Positions 26,710 through 36,417 of a stretch of DNA of 57,657 nt are shown here, one piece after another. Under the pieces are notes generated by a model that was given only the letters and a program-made list of their open reading frames with translations, was not told the origin of the DNA and searched no databases. This DNA comes from Verrucomicrobiia bacterium (GTDB taxonomy: Bacteria > Verrucomicrobiota > Verrucomicrobiia > Limisphaerales > JADLHS01): positions 1 to 57,657 of the forward strand of contig WYBW01000012.1 in assembly GCA_011525685.1 (NCBI GenBank). The letters run 5' to 3'. Position 1 is the stretch's first letter. Every line of letters begins with the position of its first letter. The position numbers and the translations under genes are program-made.

Positions 26710-26725
26710 AAAAGTCCGCCCGGCT

Positions 26726-27436
26726 GTGTCCGACCTTGCCGTCCTCCAAACCCGCCTCGGTTACCAGTTTCGCGACGACCACCAGCTTCGCCTCGCGCTG
26801 ACGCATCCGTCCATCGCCCACGAGCAGGGCTCGCCCGTCCAGCACAACCAGCGCCTCGAGTTCTTGGGCGATGCCGTGTTGCAACTGGTTCTGACGCGCG
26901 AGTTGTACGAGAAGTTTCCCGGCTTCAACGAAGGCCCGTTGACGAAAGCCCGCGCCAAACTCGTCAACCGCCGCACCCTGGCCGTGCATGGGCGCACCCT
27001 CGGTCTCGGCGAACACCTCATCCTCAGTCGGGGCGAGGAACTGCACGGCGGACGGGATCGTCCCTCCACGCTGGCCGACACCTTCGAGGCAGTGGTCGGG
27101 GCTATTTTTCTCGATGGCGGCTTCGAGGCCGCCCGCGAGTTCATCCTGCGCGAGTTCGGCTCGGCGTTCGGCGCCCTGAACGACCTGCCCATCCTGGAGA
27201 ACCCCAAGGGCGAGCTTCAGGAATTCCTCCAGGCGCGATCCTCAGAGCCGCCCCGTTACCACGTCGTCTCCAGCAGCGGCCCGGATCATGACCGGCTGTT
27301 CGAGTGTACCGTCCACCATGCCGGGGTGGAGCTGGCGCGCGGCACCGGCAAGAGCAAGAAGGCCGCGGAAAGCGAGGCGGCGCTCGCCGCGCTCAAAAGG
27401 CTGCGCGAGCCCATGGCAGCGGCGCCGGAGCCGTGA
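26726..27436 (+). CDS. rnc: Ribonuclease III
   Basis: A 236-residue RNase III with GTG start. The nuclease signature is HNQRLEFLGDAVLQL (catalytic Glu45 and Asp49) and the second site is LADTFEAVVGAIFLDGG (Asp118, Glu121). A double-stranded RNA-binding domain fills about 160-230 (NPKGELQEFLQARSSEPPRY, GTGKSKKAAESEAALAALK). It processes rRNA precursors and structured mRNA. Oddity: the usual NERLEFLGD reads NQRLEFLGD, so the first, non-essential Glu of the signature is Gln42. A long hairpin precedes the start. Length is normal. Confidence 0.95.
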   Translation: MSDLAVLQTRLGYQFRDDHQLRLALTHPSIAHEQGSPVQHNQRLEFLGDAVLQLVLTRELYEKFPGFNEGPLTKARAKLVNRRTLAVHGRTLGLGEHLILSRGEELHGGRDRPSTLADTFEAVVGAIFLDGGFEAAREFILREFGSAFGALNDLPILENPKGELQEFLQARSSEPPRYHVVSSSGPDHDRLFECTVHHAGVELARGTGKSKKAAESEAALAALKRLREPMAAAPEP

Positions 27437-27571
27437 GAGGCGCGAGGAGCAGCCGCGGGAAGCGAACGCGGCCGGTAGTGCAATTGGCATGGACTCGCCG
27501 CCCTCCTTGGCCCCTCCTTCCCCAGACAAGAATTTCTTTCCAAGCCGCGGCGCATCGGATAATTCTGCCGC

Positions 27572-29344
27572 ATGGCCGAGCGGCTGCATAAAGGCGAGAA
27601 GGTCCTGCGGGGCATCCCCGTTTCGGCCGGCGTCAGCCGTGGCAAAATTCTCGTGCTCGACAAGGTTCGCCACACGGTCACCCGCCGCGATCTGACCGAA
27701 GCCGAACTGCCCGAGGAACTCAATCGCCTCGAGAAGGCCTTGCTGGGCACGCGCCAGCAAATTCTCGAGGTTCAACGCAAACTGGCCGACAGCATCGGCC
27801 AGGATCAGGCAAGCATCTTCGACGCCCACCTGCTCATCCTTGAGGACCCCGCCCTCATTGACGAGGCCGTGCGCGTGATCCAGACCGACCGGGTCAACGC
27901 CGAACACGCCTTCCAGACCGTGGCCGAGCGTTACGCCGGCGCCCTCGCCCAGGTGGACGACGAATACCTGCGCGAACGGGTCAGCGACATGCGCGACGTC
28001 ACCGGTCGCGTGCTCAACCACCTGCTGGGCCGGGATGAGGAACTGGACCTGCGCCACCTCAAGGAGCCGTGCATCATCATTGCCCACGACCTCACCCCGT
28101 CCAAGACCGCGCAAATGGACCGGCAGAAGGTGCTCGGTTTTGCCACCGACATCGGCAGCAAGACCTCGCACACCGCCATCATGGCGCGGTCACTGCGCAT
28201 TCCCGCCGTGGTCGGATTGAAGGATGCCAGCGAGGAATTGGAGAGCGGGCAATACGCCCTGCTGGACGGCTACAACGGCGTCATCATCATCAATCCCACG
28301 GATCAGACCCTGTTCGAGTACGGCCAGTTGATCCGCAAACAACTCACGCTCGAGGAAAAACTGCGCGACGTGCTGACGCAGCCGGCGGTCACGCTGGACA
28401 ACCACCGCGTCCTGCTCACGGCCAACATCGAGCAAGCCGGCGACGCCGACGCGGTGAAGAGCAGCGGGGCGGAGGGCGTGGGCTTGTTCCGTACGGAATA
28501 TCTGTTCATCAATCGCGATTCGCTGCCGACCGAGGAGGAGCAATACGAGGCCTACCGCCAGGTGGCCCTGGCGCTCAAACCGCACCCGGTCGTCATCCGC
28601 ACGCTCGACCTGGGCGGCGACAAGTTCCTTTCCCATCTGCACGTGCCGACGGAGATGAATCCGTTTCTGGGCTGGCGGGCCATCCGGTTCTGCCTCCAGC
28701 AGCGCGACGTGTTTGGCGGGCAGCTTCGCGCGATCCTGCGCGCCAGCGCCGAGGGCAACGTGAAGATGATGTACCCGATGATCTCCGGCCTGGATGAGTT
28801 GAACCAGGCCAATGCCCTGCTGGACGAATTCAAGCAGGAACTCCGGCAGCAGAACCTGCCATTCGACGAGCACCTCGAAGTGGGGGTGATGATCGAGATT
28901 CCCTCCGCCGCCATGGTGGCCGATTCGCTGGCGCGACGCAGCCACTTCTTCAGCATCGGCACGAACGACCTCATCCAATACTCGCTGGCGGTGGACCGCA
29001 TGAACGAGAAGATCGCCCACCTCTACGAGCCGACGCATCCGGCGATCCTCCGTCTCATCAAAAACTCCGTGGACGCCGCGCACGCGCACAAGATATGGGT
29101 GAGTGTCTGCGGCGAGATGGCGGGCGACCCCGTGCTCGTGCCGTTGCTTCTCGGCCTGGGCGTGGATGAATTGAGCGCCGCGCCACCGTTGCTGGCCCAG
29201 GTCAAGTATCTGATCCGCCGGCTCAAGCTCGCCGATACACGGCAGCTTGCGGAATTCGCGCTCTCGTGCGAGTCACCCACCGAAATCCTCGCGCGCTGCC
29301 AGGAACTGGCTCAACGCGCCGCCCCGAGTTTGTTTGAAAAGTGA
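27572..29344 (+). CDS. ptsI: PTS enzyme I (PEP-protein phosphotransferase)
   Basis: A 590-residue enzyme I. It takes phosphate from phosphoenolpyruvate onto a histidine and passes it to HPr. The N-terminal domain holds the active His200 in GSKTSHTAIMAR; the PEP-binding barrel has EGVGLFRTEYLFINRD, RTLDLGGDKF, MNPFLGWRAIRF, MIEIPSAAMVAD and SIGTNDLIQYSLAVDR; the catalytic Cys513 is in VCGEMAGDP. It is full length with no fused GAF or HPr domain. No HPr or sugar-specific EII gene is nearby, so it may serve a regulatory or nitrogen-type PTS, as in many non-enteric bacteria. Upstream rnc is codirectional but 135 bp away. Confidence 0.95.
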   Translation: MAERLHKGEKVLRGIPVSAGVSRGKILVLDKVRHTVTRRDLTEAELPEELNRLEKALLGTRQQILEVQRKLADSIGQDQASIFDAHLLILEDPALIDEAVRVIQTDRVNAEHAFQTVAERYAGALAQVDDEYLRERVSDMRDVTGRVLNHLLGRDEELDLRHLKEPCIIIAHDLTPSKTAQMDRQKVLGFATDIGSKTSHTAIMARSLRIPAVVGLKDASEELESGQYALLDGYNGVIIINPTDQTLFEYGQLIRKQLTLEEKLRDVLTQPAVTLDNHRVLLTANIEQAGDADAVKSSGAEGVGLFRTEYLFINRDSLPTEEEQYEAYRQVALALKPHPVVIRTLDLGGDKFLSHLHVPTEMNPFLGWRAIRFCLQQRDVFGGQLRAILRASAEGNVKMMYPMISGLDELNQANALLDEFKQELRQQNLPFDEHLEVGVMIEIPSAAMVADSLARRSHFFSIGTNDLIQYSLAVDRMNEKIAHLYEPTHPAILRLIKNSVDAAHAHKIWVSVCGEMAGDPVLVPLLLGLGVDELSAAPPLLAQVKYLIRRLKLADTRQLAEFALSCESPTEILARCQELAQRAAPSLFEK

Positions 29345-29413
29345 ACGGCCTCGGAGGGTTTGCGGCCGAACAGTTCCAAAATCACAGTCCAACAGTTGGT
29401 TTTGGGCGAGGCC

Positions 29414-29549
29414 CGAAATCCGACAAACCGAAATCCGAAAGAAGCCCGAGGCCCCAAATATCACGGGCGAGCGTGCAATGGCGCGGGCAGGCAATTCGGG
29501 CTTCGGAATTCGCAATTCATTCGACCCTCGGATTTCGGGTTTCGGATTC
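29414..29549. repeat. Inverted repeat of CGAAATCC units
   Basis: Left arm 29414-29439 carries two CCGAAATCCG-type units; the right arm 29528-29549 is the same motif inverted (CGGATTTCGGGTTTCGGATT). The middle also has GAATTCGCAATTC-type near-palindromes. This lies in the 329-bp gap between ptsI and the nucleotidyltransferase gene, which has no gene. It looks like a low-complexity intergenic repeat; any role in ending ptsI transcription is guesswork. Confidence 0.5.
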
Positions 29550-29643
29550 TCACTCAGCCGCTTGTGAGGTTGAGTCGAGCAACTTCAGTTTGGCCCCGTT
29601 CGAGATTCAAAACGTTGTGGCGTTCGCCCGGGTGGCGTTTTAA

Positions 29644-30417
<774 letters not shown>

Positions 30418-30438
30418 TTGAACCGGCCGGGTGCCGGC

Positions 30439-31911
30439 TCACAACTGCTTCGCCACGCGCCGGAAGTGATAGCCCACGATGGCGAACTCGATGGCTCGCC
30501 GGAAATGCCGGGGACGGCGCAGCAACGTGCTCCAGAAAAACCGCCAGTACGCCACGCGCCCGCGATACCAGATGCCCAGCAGCCAGAACGATTTGAGGAA
30601 CGCCTTGAAGTCCGGCCAGGACAAACTCAACCCCGGGCCGCTCGGGTGGTGGTTCTTCAGGAAGGTCCGCACCCGCTGGTAATACACTTTCGGCTCGTAA
30701 AGCTTCTTCATCAGATCGCGGTAACCGGCTTGCAGGAACTCGCGATTGAGCCGGGGTTGGAAGTTCAGTTCCGCCTGCGTGTTGTTGCCGCTGCTGGCGG
30801 CTTCGAGCCGTCCTTCGCGCTTGAGCCGCTGCCACAATCGCGTTTGCGGCAGCGCGGTCAGCAATCCCACCATCGCTGTCACCACGCCGGAGCGTTGGAT
30901 GAATTCGAACTGGCGTTTGAAAATGTCCGTCTGGTCGCTGTCGAACCCCACGATGAATCCGCCCATCACCTCCAGGCCGCGCTGCTGCAACGTGCGCACC
31001 GCCGCCACCAGGTCGCGCCCGCGATTCTGCAACTTGCGACATTCCTCCAGCGCCTCGACCGACGGCGTCTCGATGCCCACGAACACCTTCATGAAGCCGG
31101 CCTCCACCATCAGCGAACACAACTCCGCGTCGTCCGCGAGGTTCACCGACGCCTCGGTGAGAAACCCCATGCTCGGCCGCGTGCGGCGCCGCCATTCGAT
31201 CAACTCCCGCAGGAGCGCCCGCGTGCGGCGTTTGTCGCCGATGAAGTTGTCGTCCACCACGAACACCATCTCATTCCAGCCGTGCCGCCGCAGCGCCTCC
31301 AGTTCGGCTACCAGTTGCGCCGGCGTCTTGGTGCGCGGCACGCGCCCGTTCATGACGATGATGTCGCAAAACTCGCAGTCAAACGGGCAGCCGCGCGAAA
31401 ATTGGACCGCCATGGTCACGTAATGACGCAAGTCCACGAGGTCCCAACGCGGCACCGGTGTCTGTTCCAGGTTCGGCCAGCGCGCGGCCTTGTAAATGCG
31501 TTGAACCCGCCCGTGGCGCATGTCCTCGACGAGCTGCGGCATGACCTCCTCGGCTTCGCCCAGGACAAAATGTTGTATCTCGGGAAAGTTCTCGTGCCCG
31601 GTGGTGAACAACGGCCCGCCGGCAATCACCGGTTTTCCCAACGCCGCGCACCGCGCCACCACGCTCCGCACCGAGTCCTGATGCACGATCATGGCGCTGA
31701 TCATCACGAAATCCGCCGCGCGCAGATCACTGTCCTTGAGCCGCTCGACATTCAGGTCCACGACCCGCAAATCCCAATCGCGCGGCAGCATGGCGGCCAC
31801 GGTGAGCAGGCCCAGCGGTGGAAACGCGGCCTTTTTTGAGACAAAACGAAGAACGTGTTTGAAACTCCAGAACGTGTCCGGCGTTTGCGGACTGACCAGC
31901 AGAACTCTCAT
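30439..31911 (-). CDS. B12-binding-domain radical SAM protein
   Basis: A 490-residue enzyme. Residues 1-140 form a cobalamin-binding Rossmann-type domain (MRVLLVSPQTPDTFWSFKHV, LRVVDLNVERLKDSDL, KPVIAGGPLFTTG), without the DxHxxG base-off motif. The radical SAM cluster motif is GCPFDCEFCD (Cys175, Cys179, Cys182), followed by EMVFVVDDNFIGDKRRT and MKVFVGIETPSVEALEEC. The C-terminal 150 residues resemble DUF4070. Related proteins methylate unactivated carbons (for example on hopanoids or antibiotics), but the substrate here is unknown. ATG 31911 starts directly at the first strand; 8 upstream codons are also open. Confidence 0.9.
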   Translation of the reverse strand: MRVLLVSPQTPDTFWSFKHVLRFVSKKAAFPPLGLLTVAAMLPRDWDLRVVDLNVERLKDSDLRAADFVMISAMIVHQDSVRSVVARCAALGKPVIAGGPLFTTGHENFPEIQHFVLGEAEEVMPQLVEDMRHGRVQRIYKAARWPNLEQTPVPRWDLVDLRHYVTMAVQFSRGCPFDCEFCDIIVMNGRVPRTKTPAQLVAELEALRRHGWNEMVFVVDDNFIGDKRRTRALLRELIEWRRRTRPSMGFLTEASVNLADDAELCSLMVEAGFMKVFVGIETPSVEALEECRKLQNRGRDLVAAVRTLQQRGLEVMGGFIVGFDSDQTDIFKRQFEFIQRSGVVTAMVGLLTALPQTRLWQRLKREGRLEAASSGNNTQAELNFQPRLNREFLQAGYRDLMKKLYEPKVYYQRVRTFLKNHHPSGPGLSLSWPDFKAFLKSFWLLGIWYRGRVAYWRFFWSTLLRRPRHFRRAIEFAIVGYHFRRVAKQL

Positions 31912-32190
31912 AATGAAACCGTCTTTGCGACTCACCGAAAGCTTAAGCCCCTTTCCCCATCACAACCAGCCAAATTATCAGCGGACGCGAAACACCTGAA
32001 ACCCAGCCGACTTGGGAGCGCGACGTTCACGCCGCCTCATTGTCGGTTTGCAAAATGGGCGCCGAAGCGACCTCAAGCCCGCGCGCCACGGCTTTTCGCG
32101 CCTCACCCAAAGGGTGAAGCCCAAGCGCACGTCGGTAACAATGCAGGCGGAAAACTGCCGCGCGGCAGCGCAACGCGAACGGCACGCAAC

Positions 32191-34047
32191 TCATGCCTTC
32201 TTGCCAAATTCCGGATCCAACGGAATCAACTTCACGACGATGAATCCGGGAATGGTCGCCAGCAGCACCCAGACGAAGAAGTGCTCGTAACCGATCTGCT
32301 CCTGCAACCAGCCGCTGAACATGCCCGGCAACATCATGCCCATGGCCATGAACCCGGTGCAGATCGCGTAATGCGCCGTTTTGTGCTCGCCGCGCGCGAT
32401 GTAAATCATCACCAGCAGATAGGCCGCGAAGCCGAAGCCGTAACCGAATTGCTCGATGGCCACGCAGGCATTGACGATCAGGAAACTGTCCGGCTGCGCG
32501 TAGGACAAATAGACGTACACCACGTTCGGCAACTGGATGGCCAGCACCATCGGCCAGAGCCAGGCCCGCAGTCCGTGCCGCGACGCCACAAATCCGCCGA
32601 GCAATCCACCGAACGTCAGCGCCAGCGTGCCCACGGTGCCGTAAACGAAACCCACCTGGCCGGTCGTCAACGCCAGCCCGCCCGCTTCCGGCGCGTCGAG
32701 CAGGAACGGCGCGGCCAGCTTCACCAGTTGCGCCTCGGCGAACCGGTAGAGCAGCAGGAACAGCAGAAACACGCCGATGTGGTCCTTCCGGAAGAATGAG
32801 CCAAAGGTCCTGAAGAATTCCTTGATGAACACCGGGATGCCCTGCACGTCTCCCGGACGGTCGCCCGCCGGATGCGGCAGAATGAACCTGTGATAGAGGC
32901 CAAACAAGATGAACAAGGCCACCAACACCGCGAAGGTGATGCTCCAGGACAAGGCTACGTTGCCGGAACGCACTTCGAAGACGGCGCCGGTTTCGCTCCT
33001 CAGCTTCGCGTCGAGTTGGAACACCACGAGCGCGGGGCGGTTCCAATTCTGATCGTCAAACACCAGCCGCGAACCTTCGACCAGGGCAATGCTCTTGTCG
33101 CCGGATTTGAACGCGGGCGTGACGACTATCTCCCGCCCGGGGCGCTTCGACAATTGCAGCGTCACCACGCCGAGGTTGCCCGCGCTGTCGCTCCTGGCCC
33201 GGGTGTCCGGCCCGAAGCGCTCGCGCAGGAATCCGCCCAACGGTTGTGATAACGTCCGCGCCCACCACGAAGGCCCCTCGTTTTTCTGGTCCACCACCTT
33301 CGCGCGCTGCAGGGTGCGGATGAACTCATTCGTGGTGTTCCAAGCCCGGGCCGCGGCCATCAACGCGGCGACTTCGGCCCGGGGCCGCGGTTGGGGATCC
33401 AAATCCAACTCCGCGGTGCCGGCGATGAGGCGCAGGTCGCCTTCGCCCGGGACCTTGTCCGGGAAGGACTCCGGGTTGAGCGTTTCCAGGAGCGCGGCGC
33501 CGGGCCTGGCCGTGACGGTCAGTGTCACTTTCTCCAGCCCCGTGTGCGTTTGGAGATAACCGGCGACGATCACGAGCAATCCCTGTCCGGTGATCATCGA
33601 GATGCGGAAAAACGTGCTGCGGATGCCGACAAAAAACGCCTGCTGCTTCTCGTTCAATGCCAGCATGTAGAGGCCATCCGCCGCGATGTCGTGCGTGGCG
33701 GAACTGAAGGCGACCAGGTAAAACAACACCAGCGTGGCTTGGAAGAACACGGGCAGCGGGAGGCTCAAACCCACCCCCGCGAATCCCGCGCCCACGAGCA
33801 GTTGCGTGACCCAGATCCACCAGCGCCGCGTGCGCAGGATGTCCACCACCGGACTCCACAGCGGTTTGATCACCCACGGCAGATAGAGCCACGCCGTGTA
33901 GAACGCGATGTCCGTATTCGACACCCCGAGGCTCTTGTACATGATCACCGACATCGCGTTGACAACGGCGAAGGGAAGTCCTTGCGCGAGGTAGAGCGTG
34001 GGAATCCAGGCCCAGGGATTGCGGTAGGTCGGTTTTGCGTCAGCCAT
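32191..34047 (-). CDS. AmpG-like MFS transporter with large periplasmic insert
   Basis: A 618-residue carrier. Its first five helices (about 10-165) match the AmpG/acetyl-CoA transporter branch of the MFS: YLAQGLPFAVVNAMSVIMYK, WLYLPWVIKPLWSPVVDI, SSATHDIAADGLYMLAL. The C-terminal half (about 366-618) has six more helices. Between them, about 170-365, is an extra 195-residue soluble segment with beta-rich sequence (NLGVVTLQLSKRPGREIVVT, VVFQLDAKLRSETGAVFEVR) and several charged loops. AmpG imports anhydromuropeptides; the presence of mpl in this window makes a muropeptide substrate attractive, but the genes are 25 kb apart. A normal AmpG-like protein is about 420-500 residues. Confidence 0.85.
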   Translation of the reverse strand: MADAKPTYRNPWAWIPTLYLAQGLPFAVVNAMSVIMYKSLGVSNTDIAFYTAWLYLPWVIKPLWSPVVDILRTRRWWIWVTQLLVGAGFAGVGLSLPLPVFFQATLVLFYLVAFSSATHDIAADGLYMLALNEKQQAFFVGIRSTFFRISMITGQGLLVIVAGYLQTHTGLEKVTLTVTARPGAALLETLNPESFPDKVPGEGDLRLIAGTAELDLDPQPRPRAEVAALMAAARAWNTTNEFIRTLQRAKVVDQKNEGPSWWARTLSQPLGGFLRERFGPDTRARSDSAGNLGVVTLQLSKRPGREIVVTPAFKSGDKSIALVEGSRLVFDDQNWNRPALVVFQLDAKLRSETGAVFEVRSGNVALSWSITFAVLVALFILFGLYHRFILPHPAGDRPGDVQGIPVFIKEFFRTFGSFFRKDHIGVFLLFLLLYRFAEAQLVKLAAPFLLDAPEAGGLALTTGQVGFVYGTVGTLALTFGGLLGGFVASRHGLRAWLWPMVLAIQLPNVVYVYLSYAQPDSFLIVNACVAIEQFGYGFGFAAYLLVMIYIARGEHKTAHYAICTGFMAMGMMLPGMFSGWLQEQIGYEHFFVWVLLATIPGFIVVKLIPLDPEFGKKA

Positions 34048-34188
34048 CTGGTGCGTCCCGCAACAGCCTGCCCGTGAACGGAACGGGCGAGGTTTAACAA
34101 AGGAACTTCAAAGCTCGCAAGCTTGAAAGCCGGTGGCCGAAGGGCTGCGGAGTTGACGCATGCACGGGCCGGCGGCATCGTGCCTGCA

Positions 34189-35007
34189 ATGTATCCACGG
34201 TTTCAGCGCATCCTGACCAGCCCCGTTGATCGGGCCGGGCTGCTCGCACTGCTGATGCTGCAATGCCTGGCCGTGCCCGGCTTGGCTCAATCCGTCAACG
34301 CGCTGCGCGCTGCCGACGTCGCCGGGAAACTTGATACGCTCAAGGAAGTCATCGCGAAAGAGGTTACGATCGAGCTTCAGCGCACGAATTTCACCGGCAG
34401 CTACACCACGGTCTGGCGGCAGTTCGAGGACGCGGCCACCGAGGCGCTGAAAAAGGTTCTCCCACGGCACATTCCCGGACTGAGCGCGGAACACTTTGAC
34501 ACCGGCGCGGCCGGCCGGGAGAAGAATCGGCTCGCGGATTTTGCGATTGTGGTGGGCGGCGAAACCATCGAAGTTTCGATCAAGTCCGCCCGGCGCTCGG
34601 CCAATCCCGAGAACGACTTGGGAACGTTCCGCGATCACCCCAACCGGAAAAAACTGTTCGCCGCCTCCTTCACCCTGTTTGTACGCTATGACGAGGGCCG
34701 TTCCGGAATCCAATGCGAGCGGGTGTTTTTCGATCGTTCGTGGCGGTTCGTCGGCAGGTCCACGCTGGTGGACGGAGTGAAGTATCGCAAGAAGGACGGC
34801 AACATGCGGCCCAAGCCCTGGGCGATGTTCGATTCCGGCAAGGCCTTTTGGAAAAGCGATGCTGACTTCGAGGCCGCGGTGAAACGGGCGGAGTTGTTCC
34901 GGGCGAATGAATTGATCAAGGAGTATCTGGATGACCTCAGCGAGAGCGACCAGCGGTTGCTTTACGAGAAGCTCAAGCAACGGTTTGAGCCGCCCCGACC
35001 GGAATAG
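34189..35007 (+). CDS. Secreted protein of unknown function
   Basis: A 272-residue protein with a likely signal peptide (LLALLMLQCLAVPGLAQS). The central region reads LADFAIVVGGETIEVSIKSA, then NDLGTFRDHPNRKKLFAASF, and SGIQCERVFFDRSWRFVG. A strand-Asp, strand, E-x-S-x-K arrangement loosely recalls PD-(D/E)XK nuclease-type folds, but a secreted nuclease of this kind would be unusual and I would not assign it. The C-terminus is a charged helix. I start at ATG 34189, where the signal begins; the frame is open from 34123. Its neighbours give no functional hint. Confidence 0.65.
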   Translation: MYPRFQRILTSPVDRAGLLALLMLQCLAVPGLAQSVNALRAADVAGKLDTLKEVIAKEVTIELQRTNFTGSYTTVWRQFEDAATEALKKVLPRHIPGLSAEHFDTGAAGREKNRLADFAIVVGGETIEVSIKSARRSANPENDLGTFRDHPNRKKLFAASFTLFVRYDEGRSGIQCERVFFDRSWRFVGRSTLVDGVKYRKKDGNMRPKPWAMFDSGKAFWKSDADFEAAVKRAELFRANELIKEYLDDLSESDQRLLYEKLKQRFEPPRPE

Positions 35008-35120
35008 CTGACCAACGCGAACAAACTCGAACCTCGAAGGGCTGCCGGGTGTGCGCTCAAACGCACAGTTCCCAAGCCCCCCGGGCCGTTGCAAATTCTC
35101 ACCCCGATTCGCCGGCAGGA

Positions 35121-35207
35121 CGCCGGAGAGGCGGCTTACCAGCCGCCCAATTGGCCGGGTGGCTGGCAAGGCGCCCTTCCCGCAGATCAGTGGACTTGCA
35201 TGAAACC
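35121..35207 (+). repeat. Hairpin repeat family 1, copy B
   Basis: Left arm GCCGGAGAGGCGGCTTACCA (35122-35141, continuing GCCG) pairs with the right arm whose complement reads GCGGGAAGGGCGCCTTGCCA, about 24 bp with few mismatches, around a CCCAATTGGCCGGG loop. A TGGACTTGCATGAAACC tail matches copies A and C. It lies in the 298-bp gap after the secreted unknown protein; nothing else is seen in that gap. Confidence 0.6.
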
Positions 35208-35305
35208 AATGAAACGCCCGGGTCCGGTCCAAGCGTGGAATAGCGGTTTACAATCAAACGCCCGATTTCTACGCTAACGGTTCTAGCGCGAATCAACGAC
35301 GGCAG

Positions 35306-36277
35306 ATGCGACAATTTGTTACCATAGCCACAAACGCCTTCATGGAGTTGGTGCGACAGCCCGTGTTCTTGCTGTTGATGACGGCAACCGCCGCCTTTGA
35401 AATCTTCCTGGCCACGCCGTATTACTTCGCGTTCGGGGACGAACCGAAGCTGGTCAAGAACAGCACGCTGGCGGTGATGTTGCTGGCGGGTCTGTTCGGG
35501 GCGGTGTTGAGCGCCTCGGCGTCGCTGGCGCGGGAAATCCGCTCCGGAACGGCGCTGGCGGTGTTGTCCAAGCCGGTGGGTCGGGCGCAGTTTCTCCTGG
35601 CCAAATATCTGGGGCTGGTGGGCGCACTGACGGTGCTCACGTACGTGAACCTGGTGGCGGCGTTGATTGCCAGCCGGATGGCGTTTGATGCCTACGGCGG
35701 GACGGACCTGGCAGCGGTGGGGTTTTTCGCCGGCGGTGTGGTGGTGGCCTATCTGCTGGGGGCGTTCAGCAATTATTTCCTGCGGCGGCCGTTTGTCAGC
35801 GACGCGGTGCTGGCCTTGGTGGTCATGGTCACGGTGGCGGCTTTCTTGATCTTCCAGTTCACCGAGCAGAAGCAGAGCGCCTACGAGATGGCGGCGGTGG
35901 ACTGGCGGTTGGTCCCGGCGGGCATACTGATCCTGTTTGCGCTCTGGATCCTGGCGGCCTTGGCCCTGGCCTGCTCGACGCGGTTCGACATGATCCCCAC
36001 ACTGGCAATCTGCACCGCCTTCTTCCTCCTCGGGTTGATGTCGGATTACCTCTTTGGCCGGCCCGCGGACAAAGGCTCCTGGTGGGCCTCGGGGCTTTAC
36101 ACCGTGATTCCCAATTGGCAAAATTTCTGGCTCGCGGACGCACTGGAGACGGGCAAGAACGTGTTCGACGCGTCCTTCTGGCGCTATGTGGGCAAGGCGT
36201 TTGCCTACGTGGTTTTTTACGTCGGCGCGGTGTTGGCCGCGGCCATCGTGTGGTTTGAAGACCGGGAATTGTCGTGA
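35306..36277 (+). CDS. ABC-2-type transporter permease (first of cluster)
   Basis: A 323-residue membrane protein with six to seven helices: FMELVRQPVFLLLMTATAAF, LAVMLLAGLFGAVLSASASL, FLLAKYLGLVGALTVLTYVN, AVGFFAGGVVVAYLLGAF and three more after residue 165. REIRSGTALAVLSKPVGR between helices two and three is the ABC-2/NatB-like coupling region. It would pair with an ATPase; the only one in the cluster is at 42624. Gap to the first SPFH gene is 140 bp. What it moves is unknown, since ABC-2 permeases handle lipids, glycans, peptides and drugs. Confidence 0.87.
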   Translation: MRQFVTIATNAFMELVRQPVFLLLMTATAAFEIFLATPYYFAFGDEPKLVKNSTLAVMLLAGLFGAVLSASASLAREIRSGTALAVLSKPVGRAQFLLAKYLGLVGALTVLTYVNLVAALIASRMAFDAYGGTDLAAVGFFAGGVVVAYLLGAFSNYFLRRPFVSDAVLALVVMVTVAAFLIFQFTEQKQSAYEMAAVDWRLVPAGILILFALWILAALALACSTRFDMIPTLAICTAFFLLGLMSDYLFGRPADKGSWWASGLYTVIPNWQNFWLADALETGKNVFDASFWRYVGKAFAYVVFYVGAVLAAAIVWFEDRELS

Positions 36278-36417
36278 AGCTCGAATGCCATAATCCGAAG
36301 TTTGAAGCCGATTCGCCCGCCTGCGGGACCGCGTGTGGTCGGCTGGCTTGGAGTGCGGCAGTCCAGCCGCGGAGCGCGAGTGAAATCCGGGATGACCGGG
36401 TTGGAGTCTGATTTGTC

